A DNA stretch of 64,000 nt, taken from positions 62,001 to 126,000 of the forward strand of contig JAUIMM010002314.1 in assembly GCA_031769625.1 (NCBI GenBank), given 5' to 3'. This document shows positions 1 to 11,040 of the stretch, in pieces; position 1 is the stretch's first letter; each line of letters opens with the position of its first letter. The notes below the pieces were generated by a model. It had not been told where the DNA came from and ran no database searches. It saw nothing but the letters and a program-made list of their open reading frames with translations. The DNA comes from Taudactylus pleione (taxonomy: Eukaryota > Chordata > Amphibia > Anura > Myobatrachidae). Made by a program: the position numbers and the translations under genes.

Positions 1-184
1 CATACTTTGTGTTATCTCCTCTTGTAGCAAACACAGACAGCTCAAAATTTCACTGGATGTGTTGAAGACCAAGACCTACAAATGTGATGTGAAATGGTTT
101 TTCTCCCATGTTGCGTTTAAGAGAAAACAGCAATTGCTCGTTTTAGGCCAAAATGCATTGAAAGCAATGGAAACAACAAAAACG
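1..184. repeat. Reference satellite monomer (184 bp)
   Basis: Used here as the numbering reference, with position 1 at the c of 'catactttg'; the phase is arbitrary. Notable positions: A/T tract AAAATTT at 44-50; the most variable site at 53-56 (ctgg, ccgg, ccag or cgag); a short direct repeat of 'agacc' at 66-75; 'cacaaatgtg' at 77-86; T5 at 98-102; CpG at 114-115; A4 at 124-127; a linked pair of diagnostic sites at 134 and 138; CpG at 139-140; a TTTT/GGCC/AAAA dyad at 141-153; a small inverted repeat at 156-169; CpG at 183-184. By hand count a consensus copy is 72 of 184 G+C. This first copy has 'acctac' at 74-79 where most have 'acccac', and 'aaaacg' at the end where most have 'aaagcg'. Confidence 0.95.
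141..169. other. Intra-monomer dyad and short hairpin (representative copy)
   Basis: Positions 141-153 read ttttaggccaaaa, an imperfect dyad of T4 and A4 around GGCC with one extra a. Positions 156-169 read cattg-aaag-caatg, a perfect 5-bp stem with a 4-base loop. Both are present in nearly every monomer. The hairpin is kept in the copies with gcattgaaagcaatgg and lost where a copy reads 'ttgaaaacaatgg' with 'gctttg'. Short dyads and non-B DNA have been proposed as a feature of centromeres that lack a CENP-B box; a role here is inference and the stem is short enough to arise by chance. Confidence 0.45.
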
Positions 185-1840
185 CATACTTTGTGTTATC
201 TCCTCTTGTAGCAAACACAGACAGCTCAAAATTTCACTGGATGTGTTGAAGACCAAGACCCACAAATGTGATGTGAAATGGTTTTTCTCCCATGTTGCAT
301 TTAAGAGAAAACAGCAAATGCATGTTTTAGGCCAAAATGCATTGAAAGCAATGGAAACAACAAAAGCGCATACATTGTGATATCTCCTCTTGTAGCAAAC
401 ACAGACAGCTCAAAATTTCACTGGATGTGTTGAAGACCAAGACCCACAAATGTGATGTGAAATGGTTTTTCTTCCATGTTGCGTTTAAGAGAAAACAGCA
501 ATTGCTCGTTTTAGGCCAAAATGCATTGAAAGCAATGGAAACAACAAAAGCGCATACTTTGAGTTATCTCCTCTTGTAGCAAACACAGACAGCTCAAAAT
601 TTCACTGGATGTGTTGAAGACCAAGACCCACAAATGTGATGTGAAATGGTTTTTCTCTCATGTTGTGTTTAAGAGAAAACTGCAAATGCACGTTTTAGGC
701 CAAAATGCATTGAAAGCAATGGAAATAACAAAAGCGCATACTTTGTGTTATCTCCTCTTGTAGCAAACACAGACAGCTCAAAATTTCACCAGATCTGTTG
801 AAGACCAAGACCCAGAAATGTGATGTGAAATGGTTTTTCTCCCATGTTGCGTTTAAGAGAAAACAGCAAATGCACGTTTTAGGCCAAAATGCATTGAAAA
901 CAATGGAAACAACAAAAGCGCATACTTTGTGTTATCTCCTCTTGTAGCAAACACAGACAGCTCAAAATTTCACTGGATGTGTTGAAGACCAAGACCTACA
1001 AATATGATGTGAAATGGTTTTTCTCCCATGTTGCGTTTAAGAGAAAACAGCAATTGCTCGTTTTAAGCCAAAATGCATTGAAAGCAATGGAAACAACAAA
1101 AGCGCATACTTTGTGTTATCTCCTCTTGTAGCAAACACAGACAGCTCAAAATTTCACTGGATGTGTTGAAGACCAAGACCCACAAATGTGATGTGAAATG
1201 GTTTTTCTCCCATGTTGCGTTTAAGAGAAAACAGCAAATGCACATTTTAGGCCAAAATGCATTGAAAACAATGGAAACAACAAAAGCGCATACTTTGTGT
1301 TATCTCCTCTTGTAGCAAACACAGACAGCTCAAAATTTCACTGGATGTGTTGAAGACCAAGACCTACAAATGTGATGTGAAATGGTTTTTCTCCCATGTT
1401 GCGTTTAAGAGAAAACAGCAATTGCTCGTTTTAGGCCAAAATGCATTGAAAGCAATGGAAACAACAAAAGCGCATACTTTGTGTTATCTCCTCTTGTAGC
1501 AAACACAGACAGCTCAAAATTTCACTGGATGTGTTGAAGACCAAGACCCACAAATGTGATGTGAAATGGTTTTTCTCCCATGTTGCATTTAAGAGAAAAC
1601 AGCAAATGCATGTTTTAGGCCAAAATGCATTGAAAGCAATGGAAACAACAAAAGCGCATACATTGTGATATCTCCTCTTGTAGCAAACACAGACAGCTCA
1701 AAATTTCACTGGATGTGTTGAAGACCAAGACCCACAAATGTGATGTGAAATGGTTTTTCTCCCATGTTGCGTTTAAGAGAAAACAGCAATTGCTCGTTTT
1801 AGGCCAAAATGCATTGAAAGCAATGGAAACAACAAAAGCG

Positions 1841-2760
1841 CATACTTTGAGTTATCTCCTCTTGTAGCAAACACAGACAGCTCAAAATTTCACTGGATGT
1901 GTTGAAGACCAAGACCCACAAATGTGATGTGAAATGGTTTTTCTCTCATGTTGTGTTTAAGAGAAAACTGCAAATGCACGTTTTAGGCCAAAATGCATTG
2001 AAAGCAATGGAAATAACAAAAGCGCATACTTTGTGTTATCTCCTCTTGTAGCAAACACAGACAGCTCAAAATTTCACCAGATCTGTTGAAGACCAAGACC
2101 CAGAAATGTGATGTGAAATGGTTTTTCTCCCATGTTGCGTTTAAGAGAAAACAGCAAATGCACGTTTTAGGCCAAAATGCATTGAAAACAATGGAAACAA
2201 CAAAAGCGCATACTTTGTGTTATCTCCTCTTGTAGCAAACACAGACAGCTCAAAATTTCACTGGATGTGTTGAAGACCAAGACCTACAAATGTGATGTGA
2301 AACGGTTTTTCTCCCATGTTGCGTTTAAGAGAAAACAGCAATTGCTCGTTTTAAGCCAAAATGCATTGAAAGCAATGGAAACAACAAAAGCGCATACTTT
2401 GTGTTATCTCCTCTTGTAGCAAACACAGACAGCTCAAAATTTCACTGGATGTGTTGAAGGCCAAGACCCACAAATGTGATGTGAAATGGTTTTTCTCTCA
2501 TGTTGTGTTTAAGAGAAAACTGCAAATGCACGTTTTAGGCCAAAATGCATTGAAAGCAATGGAAATAACAAAAGCGCATACTTTGTGTTATCTCCTCTTG
2601 TAGCAAACACAGACAGCTCAAAATTTCACCAGATCTGTTGAAGACCAAGACCCACAAATGTGATGTGAAATGGTTTTTCTCCCATGTTGCGTTTAAGAGA
2701 AAACAGCAAATGAACGTTTTAGGCCAAAATGCATTGAAAACAATGGAAACAACAAAAGCA
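1841..2760. repeat. Five-monomer segment repeated 3864 bp downstream (copy 1)
   Basis: This 920-bp stretch matches 5705-6624 at an offset of exactly 21 monomers. Rare shared states include 'ttttaagcc' (2347 and 6211 areas), 'gaaggccaag' (2456 and 6320) and 'aaaagcacatac' just before 2761 and 6625. These markers are uncommon elsewhere, so shared descent is likely rather than parallel mutation. Confidence 0.75.
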
Positions 2761-5704
2761 CATACTTTGTGTTATCTCCTCTTGTAGCAAACACAGACAG
2801 CTCAAAATTTCACTGGATGTGTTGAAGACCAAGACCCACAAATGTGATGTGAAATGGTTTTTCTCTCATGTTGTGTTTAAGAGAAAACAGCAAATGAACG
2901 TTTTAGGCCAAAATGCATTGAAAGCAATGGAAACAACAAAAGCGCATACTTTGTGTTATCTCCTCTTGTAGCAAACACAGACAGCTCAAAATTTCACTGG
3001 ATGTGTTGAAGACCAAGACCCACAAATGTGATGTGAAATGGTTTTTCTCCCATGTTGCGTTTAAGAGAAAACAGCAAATGAACGTTTTAGGCCAAAATGC
3101 ATTGAAAACAATGGAAACAACAAAAGCGCATACTTTGTGTTATCTCCTCTTGTAGCAATCACAGACAGATCAAAATTTCACTGGATGTGTTGAAGACCAA
3201 GACCCACAAATGTGATGTGAAATGGTTTTTCTCTCATGTTGTGTTTAAGAGAAAACTGCAAATGCACGTTTTAGGCCAAAATGCATTGAAAGCAATGGAA
3301 ACAACAAAAGCGCATACTTTGTGTTATCTCCTCTTGTAGCAAACACAGACAGCTCAAAATTTCACTGGATGTGTTGAAGACCAAGACCCACAAATGTGAT
3401 GTGAAATGGTTTTTCTCCCATGTTGCGTTTAAGAGAAAACAGCAAATGCACGTTTTAGGCCAAAATGCATTGAAAACAATGGAAACAACAAAAGTGCATA
3501 CTTTGTGTTATCTCCTCTTGTAGCAAACACAGACAGCTCAAAATTTCACTGGATGTGTTGAAGACCAAGACCCACAAATGTGATGTGAAATGGTTTTTCT
3601 CCCATGTTGCGTTTAAGAGAAAACAGCAAATGCATGTTTTAGGCCAAAATGCATTGAAAGCAATGGAAACAACAAAAGCGCATACATTGTGATATCTCCT
3701 CTTGTAGCAAACACAGACAGCTCAAAATTTCACTGGATGTGTTGAAGACCAAGACACACAAATGTGATGTGAAATGGTTTTTCTCCCATGTTGCGTTTAA
3801 GAGAAAACAGCAATTGCTCGTTTTAGGCCTAAATGCATTGAAAACAATGGAAACAACAAAAGTGCATACTTTGTGTTATCTCCTCTTGTAGCAAACACAG
3901 ACAGCTCAAAATTTCACTGGATGTGTTGAAGACCAAGACCCACAAATGTGATGTGAAATGGTTTTTCTCTCATGTTGTGTTTAAGAGAAAACAGCAAATG
4001 CACGTTTTAGGCCAAAATGCATTGAAAGCAATGGAAATAACAAAAGCGCATCCTTTGTGTTATCTCCTCTTGTAGCAAACACAGACAGCTCAAAATTTCA
4101 CCAGATCTGTTGAAGACCAAGACCCACAAATGTGATGTGAAATGGTTTTTCTCCCATGTTGCGTTTAAGAGAAAACAGCAAATGCACGTTTTAGGCCAAA
4201 ATGCTTTGAAAACAATGGAAACAACAAAAGCGCATACTTTGTGTTATCTCCTCTTGTAGCAAACACAGACAGCTCAAAATTTCACGAGATGTGTTGAAGA
4301 CCAAGACCCACAAATGTGATGTGAAGTGGTTTTTCTCCCATGTTGCGTTTAAGAGAAAACAGCAATTGCTCGTTTTAGGCCAAAATGCATTGAAAGCAAT
4401 GGAAACAACAAAAGCGCATACTTTGTGTTATCTCCTCTTGTAGCAAACACAGACAGCTCAAAATTTCACTGGATGTGTTGAAGACCAAGACCCACAAATG
4501 TGATGTGAAATGGTTTTTCTCTCATGTTGTGTTTAAGAGAAAACTGCAAATGCACGTTTTAGGCCAAAATGCATTGAAAGCAATGGAAATAACAAAAGCG
4601 CATACTTTGTGTTATCTCCTCTTGTAGCAAACACAGACAGCTCAAAATTTCACCAGGTCTGTTGAAGACCAAGACCCAGAAATGTGATGTGAAATGGTTT
4701 TTCTCCCATGTTGCGTTTAAGAGAAAACAGCAAATGCACGTTTTAGGCCAAAATGCATTGAAAACAATGGAAACAACAAAAGCGCATACTTTGTGTTATC
4801 TCCTCTTGTAGCAAACACAAACAGCTCAAAATTTCACTGGATGTGTTGAAGACCAAGACCTACAAATGTGATGTGAAATGGTTTTTCTCCCATGTTGCGT
4901 TTAAGAGAAAACAGCAATTGCTCGTTTTAGGCCAAAATGCATTGAAAGCAATGGAAACAACAAAAGCGCATACTTTGTGTTATCTCCTCTTGTAGCAAAC
5001 ACAGACAGCTCAAAATTTCACTGGATGTGTTGAAGACCAAGACCCACAAATGGGATGTGAAATGGTTTTTCTCCCATGTTGCATTTAAGAGAAAACAGCA
5101 AATGCATGTTTTAGGCCAAAATGCATTGAAAGCAATGGAAACAACAAAAGCGCATACATTGTGATATCTCCTCTTGTAGCAAACACAGACAGCTCAAAAT
5201 TTCACTGGATGTGTTGAAGACCAAGACCCACAAATGTGATGTGAAATGGTTTTTCTCTCATGTTGTGTTTAAGAGAAAACAGCAAATGCACGTTTTAGGC
5301 CAAAATGCATTGAAAGCAATGGAAATAACAAAAGCGCATCCTTTGTGTTATCTCCTCTTGTAGCAAACACAGACAGCTCAAAATTTCACTGGATCTGTTG
5401 AAGACCAAGACCCACAAATGTGATGTGAAATGGTTTTTCTCCCATGTTGCATTTATGAGAAAACAGCAAATGCATGTTTTAGGCCAAAATGCATTGAAAG
5501 CAATGGAAACAACAAAAGCGCATACTTTGTGTTATCTCCTCTTGTAGCAAACACAGACAGCTCAAAATTTCACTGGATGTGTTGAAGACCAAGACCCACA
5601 AATGTGATGTGAAATGGTTTTTCTCCCATGTTGCGTTTAAGAGAAAACAGCAATTGCTCGTTTAAGGCCAAAATGCATTGAAAGCAATGGAAACAACAAA
5701 AGCG

Positions 5705-6624
5705 CATACTTTGTGTTATCTCCTCTTGTAGCAAACACAGACAGCTCAAAATTTCACTGGATGTGTTGAAGACCAAGACCCACAAATGTGATGTGAAATG
5801 GTTTTTCTCTCATGTTGTGTTTAAGAGAAAACTGCAAATGCACGTTTTAGGCCAAAATGCATTGAAAGCAATGGAAATAACAAAAGCGCATACTTTGTGT
5901 TATCTCCTCTTGTAGCAAACACAGACAGCTCAAAATTTCACCAGATCTGTTGAAGACCAAGACCCAGAAATGTGATGTGAAATGGTTTTTCTCCCATGTT
6001 GTGTTTAAGAGAAAACAGCAAATGCACGTTTTAGGCCAAAATGCATTGAAAACAATGGAAACAACAAAAGCGCATACTTTGTGTTATCTCCTCTTGTAGC
6101 AAACACAGACAGCTCAAAATGTCACTGGATGTGTTGAAGACCAAGACCTACAAATGTGATGTGAAATGGTTTTTCTCCCATGTTGCGTTTAAGAGAAAAC
6201 AGCAATTGCTCGTTTTAAGCCAAAATGCATTGAAAGCAATGGAAACAACAAAAGCGCATACTTTGTGTTATCTCCTCTTGTAGCAAACACAGACAGCTCA
6301 AAATTTCACTGGATGTGCTGAAGGCCAAGACCCACAAATGTGATGTGAAATGGTTTTTCTCTCATTTTGTGTTTAAGAGAAAACTGCAAATGCACGTTTT
6401 AGGCCAAAATGCATTGAAAGCAATGGAAATAACAAAAGCGCATACTTTGTGTTATCTCCTCTTGTAGCAAACACAGACAGCTCAAAATTTCACCAGATCT
6501 GTTGAAGACCAAGACCCACAAATGTGATGTGAAATGGTTTTTCTCCCATGTTGCGTTTAAGAGAAAACAGCAAATGAACGTTTTAGGCCAAAATGCATTG
6601 AAAACAATGGAAACAACAAAAGCA
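5705..6624. repeat. Five-monomer segment (copy 2, pairs with 1841-2760)
   Basis: Second copy of the 920-bp segment, three 1288-bp periods downstream of the first. Private changes such as 'gtgctgaaggcc' at about 6317 and 'ctctcattttgtg' at about 6360 show that it has diverged slightly since duplication. Confidence 0.7.
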
Positions 6625-6992
6625 CATACTTTGTGTTATCTCCTCTTGTAGCAAACACAGACAGCTCAAAATTTCACTGGATGTGTTGAAGACCAAGACC
6701 CACAAATGTGATGTGAAATGGTTTTTCTCTCATGTTGTGTTTAAGAGAAAACAGCAAATGCACGTTTTAGGCCAAAATGCATTGAAAGCAATGGAAATAA
6801 CAAAAGCACATCCTTTGTGTTATCTCCTCTTGTAGCAAACACAGACAGCTCAAAATTTCACCAGATCTGTTGAAGACCAAGACCCACAAATGTGATGTGA
6901 AATGGTTTTTCTCCCATGTTGCGTTTAAGAGAAAACAGCAAATGCACGTTTTAGGCCAAAATGCATTGAAAGCAATGGAAATAACAAAAGCG

Positions 6993-8832
6993 CATACTTT
7001 GTGTTATCTCCTCTTGTAGCAAACACAGACAGCTCAAAATTTCACAAGATCTGTTGAAGACCAAGACCCACAAATGTGATGTGAAATGGTTTTTCTCCCA
7101 TGTTGCGTTTAATAGAAAACAGCAATTGCTCATTTTAGGCCAAAATGCATTGAAAGCAATGGAAACAACAAAAGCGCATACTTTGTGTTTTCTCCTCTTG
7201 TAGCAAACACAGACAGCTCAAAATTTCACCAGATCTGTTGAAGACCAAGTCCCACAAATGTGATGTGAAATGGTTTTTCTCCCATGTTGCATTTAAGAGA
7301 AAACAGCAAATGCATGTTTTAGGCCAAAATGCATTGAAAGCAATGGAAACAACAAAAGCGCATACATTGTGATATCTCCTCTTGTAGCAAACATAGACAG
7401 CTCAAAATTTCACTGGATGTGTTGAAAACCAAGACCCACAAATGTGATGTGAAATGGTTTTTCTCCCATGTTGCATTTAAGAGAAAACAGCAATTGCTCG
7501 TTTTAGGGCAAAATGCATTGAAAGCAATGGAAACAACAAAAGCGCATACTTTGTGTTATCTCCTCTTGTAGCAAACACAGACAGCTCAAAATTTCACTGG
7601 ATGTGTTGAAGACCAAGACCCACAAATGTGATGTGAAATGGTTTTTCTCTCATGTTGCGTTTAAGAGAAAACTGCAAATGCACGTTTTAGGCCAAAATGC
7701 ATTGAAAGCAATGGAAACAACAAAAGCGCATACTTTGTGTTATCTCCTCTTGTAGCAAACACAGACAGCTAAAAATTTCACGAGATCTGTTGAAGACCAA
7801 GAACCAGAAATGTGATGTGAAATGGTTTTTCTCCCATGTTGCGTTTAAGAGAAAACAGCAAATGAACATTTTAGGCCAAAATGCATTGAAAACAATGGAA
7901 ACAACAAAAGCGCATACTTTGTGTTATCTCCTCTTGTAGCAAACACAGACAGCTCAAAATTTCACTGGATGTGTTGAAGACCAAGACCCACAAATGTGAT
8001 GTGAAATGGTTTTTCTCTCATGTTGTGTTTAAGAGAAAACAGCAAATGCACGTTTTAGGCCAAAATGCATTGAAAGCAATGGAAATAACAAAAGCGCATC
8101 CTTTGTGTTATCTCCTCTTGTAGCAAACACAGACAGCTCAAAATTTCACCAGATCTGTTGAAGACCAAGACCCACAAATGTGATGTGAAATGGTTTTTCT
8201 CCCATGTTGCATTTAAGAGAAAACAGCAAATGCACGTTTTAGGCCAAAATGCTTTGAAAACAATGGAAACAACAAAAGCGCATACTTTGTGTTATCTCCT
8301 CTTGTAGCAAACACAGACAGCTCAAAATTTCACGAGATGTGTTGAAGACCAAGACCCACAAATGTGATGTGAAATGGTTTTTCTCCCATGTTGCGTTTAA
8401 GAGAAAACAGCAATTGCTCGTTTTAGGCCAAAATGCATTGAAAGCAATGGAAACAACAAAAGCGCATACTTTGTGTTATCTCCTCTTGTAGCAAACACAG
8501 ACAGCTCAAAATTTCACTGGATGTGTTGAAGACCAAGACCCACAAATGTGATGTGAAATGGTTATTCTCCCATGTTGCGTTTAAGAGAAAACAGCAATTG
8601 CTCGTTTTAGGCCAAAATGCATTGAAAGCAATGGAAACAACAAAAGCGCATACTTTGTGTTATCTCCTCTTGTAGCAAACACAGACAGCTCAAAATTTCA
8701 CGAGATGTGTTGAAGACCAAGACCCACAAATGTGATGTGAAATGGTTTTTCTCCCATGTTGCGTTTAAGAGAAAACAGCAATTGCTCGTTTTAGGCCAAA
8801 ATGCATTGAAAGCAATGGAAACAACAAAAGTG
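6993..8832. repeat. Less ordered satellite monomers
   Basis: Ten monomers in phase with the rest but without a clear tandem higher-order unit. A recognisable trio at about 7913-8464 resembles 3865-4416, 22 monomers upstream. It consists of a 'ctctcatgttgtg' monomer, a 'catcctttg'/'ccagatctg' monomer with 'gctttgaaaac', and a 'cacgagatgtg' monomer. Private changes include 'ttgtgttttctcc' near 7185, 'aatagaaaac' near 7111 and 'ttttagggc' at 7501. No gene or other feature is visible. Confidence 0.7.
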
Positions 8833-11040
8833 CATACTTTGTGTTATCTCCTCTTGTAGCAAACACAGACAGCTCAAAATTTCACTGGATGTGTTGAAGA
8901 CCAAGCCCCACAAATGTGATGTGAAATGGTTTTTCTCCCATGTTGCTTTTAAGAGAAAACAGCAAATGAACGTTTTAGGCCAAAATGCATTGAAAACAAT
9001 GGAAACAACAAAAGCGCATACTTTGTGTTATCTCCTCTTGTAGCAAACACAGACAGCTCAAAATTTCACTGGATGTGTTGAAGACCAAGACCCACAAATG
9101 TGATGTGAAATGGTTTTTCTCCCATGTTGCGTTTAAGAGAAAACAGCAATTGCTCGTTTTAGGCCAAAATGCATTGAAAGCAATGGAAACAACAAAAGCG
9201 CATACTTTGTTTTATCTCCTCTTGTAGCAAACACAGACAGCTCAAAATATCACTGGATGTGTTGAAGACCAAGACCCACAAATGTGATGTGAAATGGTTT
9301 TTCTCCCATGTTGCGTTTAAGAGAAAACAGCAAATGCATGTTTTAGGCCAAAATGCATTGAAAGCAATGGAAACAACAAAAGCGCGTACATTGTGATATC
9401 TCCTCTTGTAGCAAACACAGACAGCTCAAAATTTCACTGGATGTGTTGAAGACCAAGACCCACAAATGTGATGTGAAATGGTTATTCTCCCATGTTGCGT
9501 TTAAGAGAAAACAGCAATTGCTCATTTTAGGCCAAAATGCATTGAAAGCAATGGAAACAACAAAAGCGCATACTTTGTGTTATCTCCTCTTGTAGCAAAC
9601 ACAGACAGCTCAAAATTTCACTGGATGTGTTGAAGACCAAGACCCACAAATGTGATGTGAAATGGTTTTTCTCTCATGTTGTGTTTAAGAGAAAACTGCA
9701 AATGCACGTTTTAGGCCAAAATGCATTGAAAGCAATGGAAATAACAAAAGCGCATACTTTGTGTTATCTCCTCTTGTAGCAAACACAGACAGCTCAAAAT
9801 TTCACTGGATGTGTTGAAGACCAAGACACACAAATGTGATGTGAAATGGTTATTCTCCCATGTTGCGTTTAAGAGAAAACAGCAATTGCTCGTTTTAGGC
9901 CAAAATGCATTGAAAGCAATGGAAACAACAAAAGTGCAAACATTGTGATATCTCCTCTTGTAGCAAACACAGACAGCTCAAAATTTCACTGGATGTGTTG
10001 AAGACCAAGACACACAAATGTGATGTGAAATGGTTTTTCTCCCATGTTGCGTTTAAGAGAAAACAGCAATTGCTCGTTTTAGGCCAAAATGCATTGAAAA
10101 CAATGGAAACATCAAAAGCGCATACTTTGTGTTATCTCCTCTTGTAGCAAACACAGGCAGCTCCAAATTTCACTGGATGTGTTGAAGACCAAGACCCACA
10201 AATGTGATGTGAAATGGTTTTTCTCTCATGTTGCGTTTAAGAGAAAACTGCAAATGCACGTTTTAGGCCAAAATGCATTGAAAGCAATGGAAATAACAAA
10301 AGCGCATACTTTGTGTTATCTCCTCTTGTAGCAAACACAGACAGCTCAAAATTTCACCAGATCTGTTGAAGACCAAGACCCACAAATGTGATGTGAAGTG
10401 GTTTTTCTCCCATATTGCATTTAAGAGAAAACAGCAAATGAACGTTTTAGGCCAAAATGCATTGAAAACAATGGAAACATCAAAAACGCATACTTTGTGT
10501 TATCTCCTCTTGTAGCAAACACAGACAGCTCAAAATTTCACCGGATGTGTTGAAGACCAAGACCCACAAATGTGATGTGAAATGGTTTTTCTCTCATGTT
10601 GTGTTTAAGAGAAAACAGCAAATGCACGTTTTAGGCCAAAATGCATTGAAAGCAATGGAAATAACAAAAGCGCATCCTTTGTGTTATCTCCTCTTGTAGC
10701 AAACACAGATAGCTCAAAATTTCACCAGATCTGTTGAAGACCAAGACCCACAAATGTGATGTGAAATGGTTTTTCTCCCATGTTGCGTTTAAGAGAAAAC
10801 AGCAAATGCACGTTTTAGGCCAAAATGCATTGAAAACAATGGAAACATCAAAAACGCATACTTTGTGTTATCTCCTCTTGTAGCAAACACAGACAGCTCA
10901 AAATTTCACCGGATCTGTTGAAGACCAAGACCCACAAATGTGATGTGAAATGGTTTTTCTCTCATGTTGTGTTTAAGAGAAAACTGCAAATGCACGTTTT
11001 AGGCCAAAATGCATTGAAAGCAATGGAAATAACAAAAGCG
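8833..11040. repeat. 12-monomer (2208-bp) higher-order unit, copy 1
   Basis: Twelve monomers that recur directly downstream at +2208. Diagnostic states in order: 'aagcccca' with 'ttgctttt' (8941), 'catactttgttttat' (about 9201), 'gcgcgtaca' (9382), 'gacacac' with 'ttattctccc' (about 9830), 'gtgcaaacattg' (about 9937), 'caggcagctc' (about 10156), 'gaagtgg' with 'catattgc' (10411), and 'acagatagctc' (about 10706). All reappear at exactly +2208. Confidence 0.88.

Larger units (their letters stand above)
1..6992. repeat. 7-monomer (1288-bp) higher-order register
   Basis: Monomers 1-6 (1-1104) match monomers 8-13 (1289-2392) with few differences, an offset of exactly 7 monomers. The register continues: monomers with the linked states 'ctctcatgttgtg' and 'ctgcaaatgcacg' start at 553, 1841, 3129, 4417 and 5705, each 1288 bp apart. 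They are usually followed by a monomer with 'ccagatctg', 'gacccagaaatg' and 'cagcaaatgcacg' (737, 2025, 4601, 5889; the copy at 3313 differs). The next monomer often has 'gacctac' (921, 2209, 4785, 6073). Positions between anchors are less conserved, so this is an eroded or rearranged higher-order repeat. The end of the register at about 6.99 kb is approximate. Confidence 0.75.

Noticed and set aside
1063..1245. Minus-strand open frame of about 60 codons, repeated dozens of times across the window
   Set aside because: It is the translation of one monomer in its one open frame. It recurs wherever the local variants remove a stop, has no domain, and 184 is not a multiple of three so it shifts frame at each monomer.
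5570..5785. Translated segment containing 'GEKPF', like the linker of C2H2 zinc fingers
   Set aside because: There are no paired cysteines and histidines at zinc-finger spacing, and the frame is broken each monomer. The match is a five-residue coincidence.
7502..7508. TTTAGGG, the plant-type telomere motif
   Set aside because: It occurs once here through a single c-to-g change in 'ttttaggcc' and once near 53325 through an extra g. It is not tandem, so it is chance.
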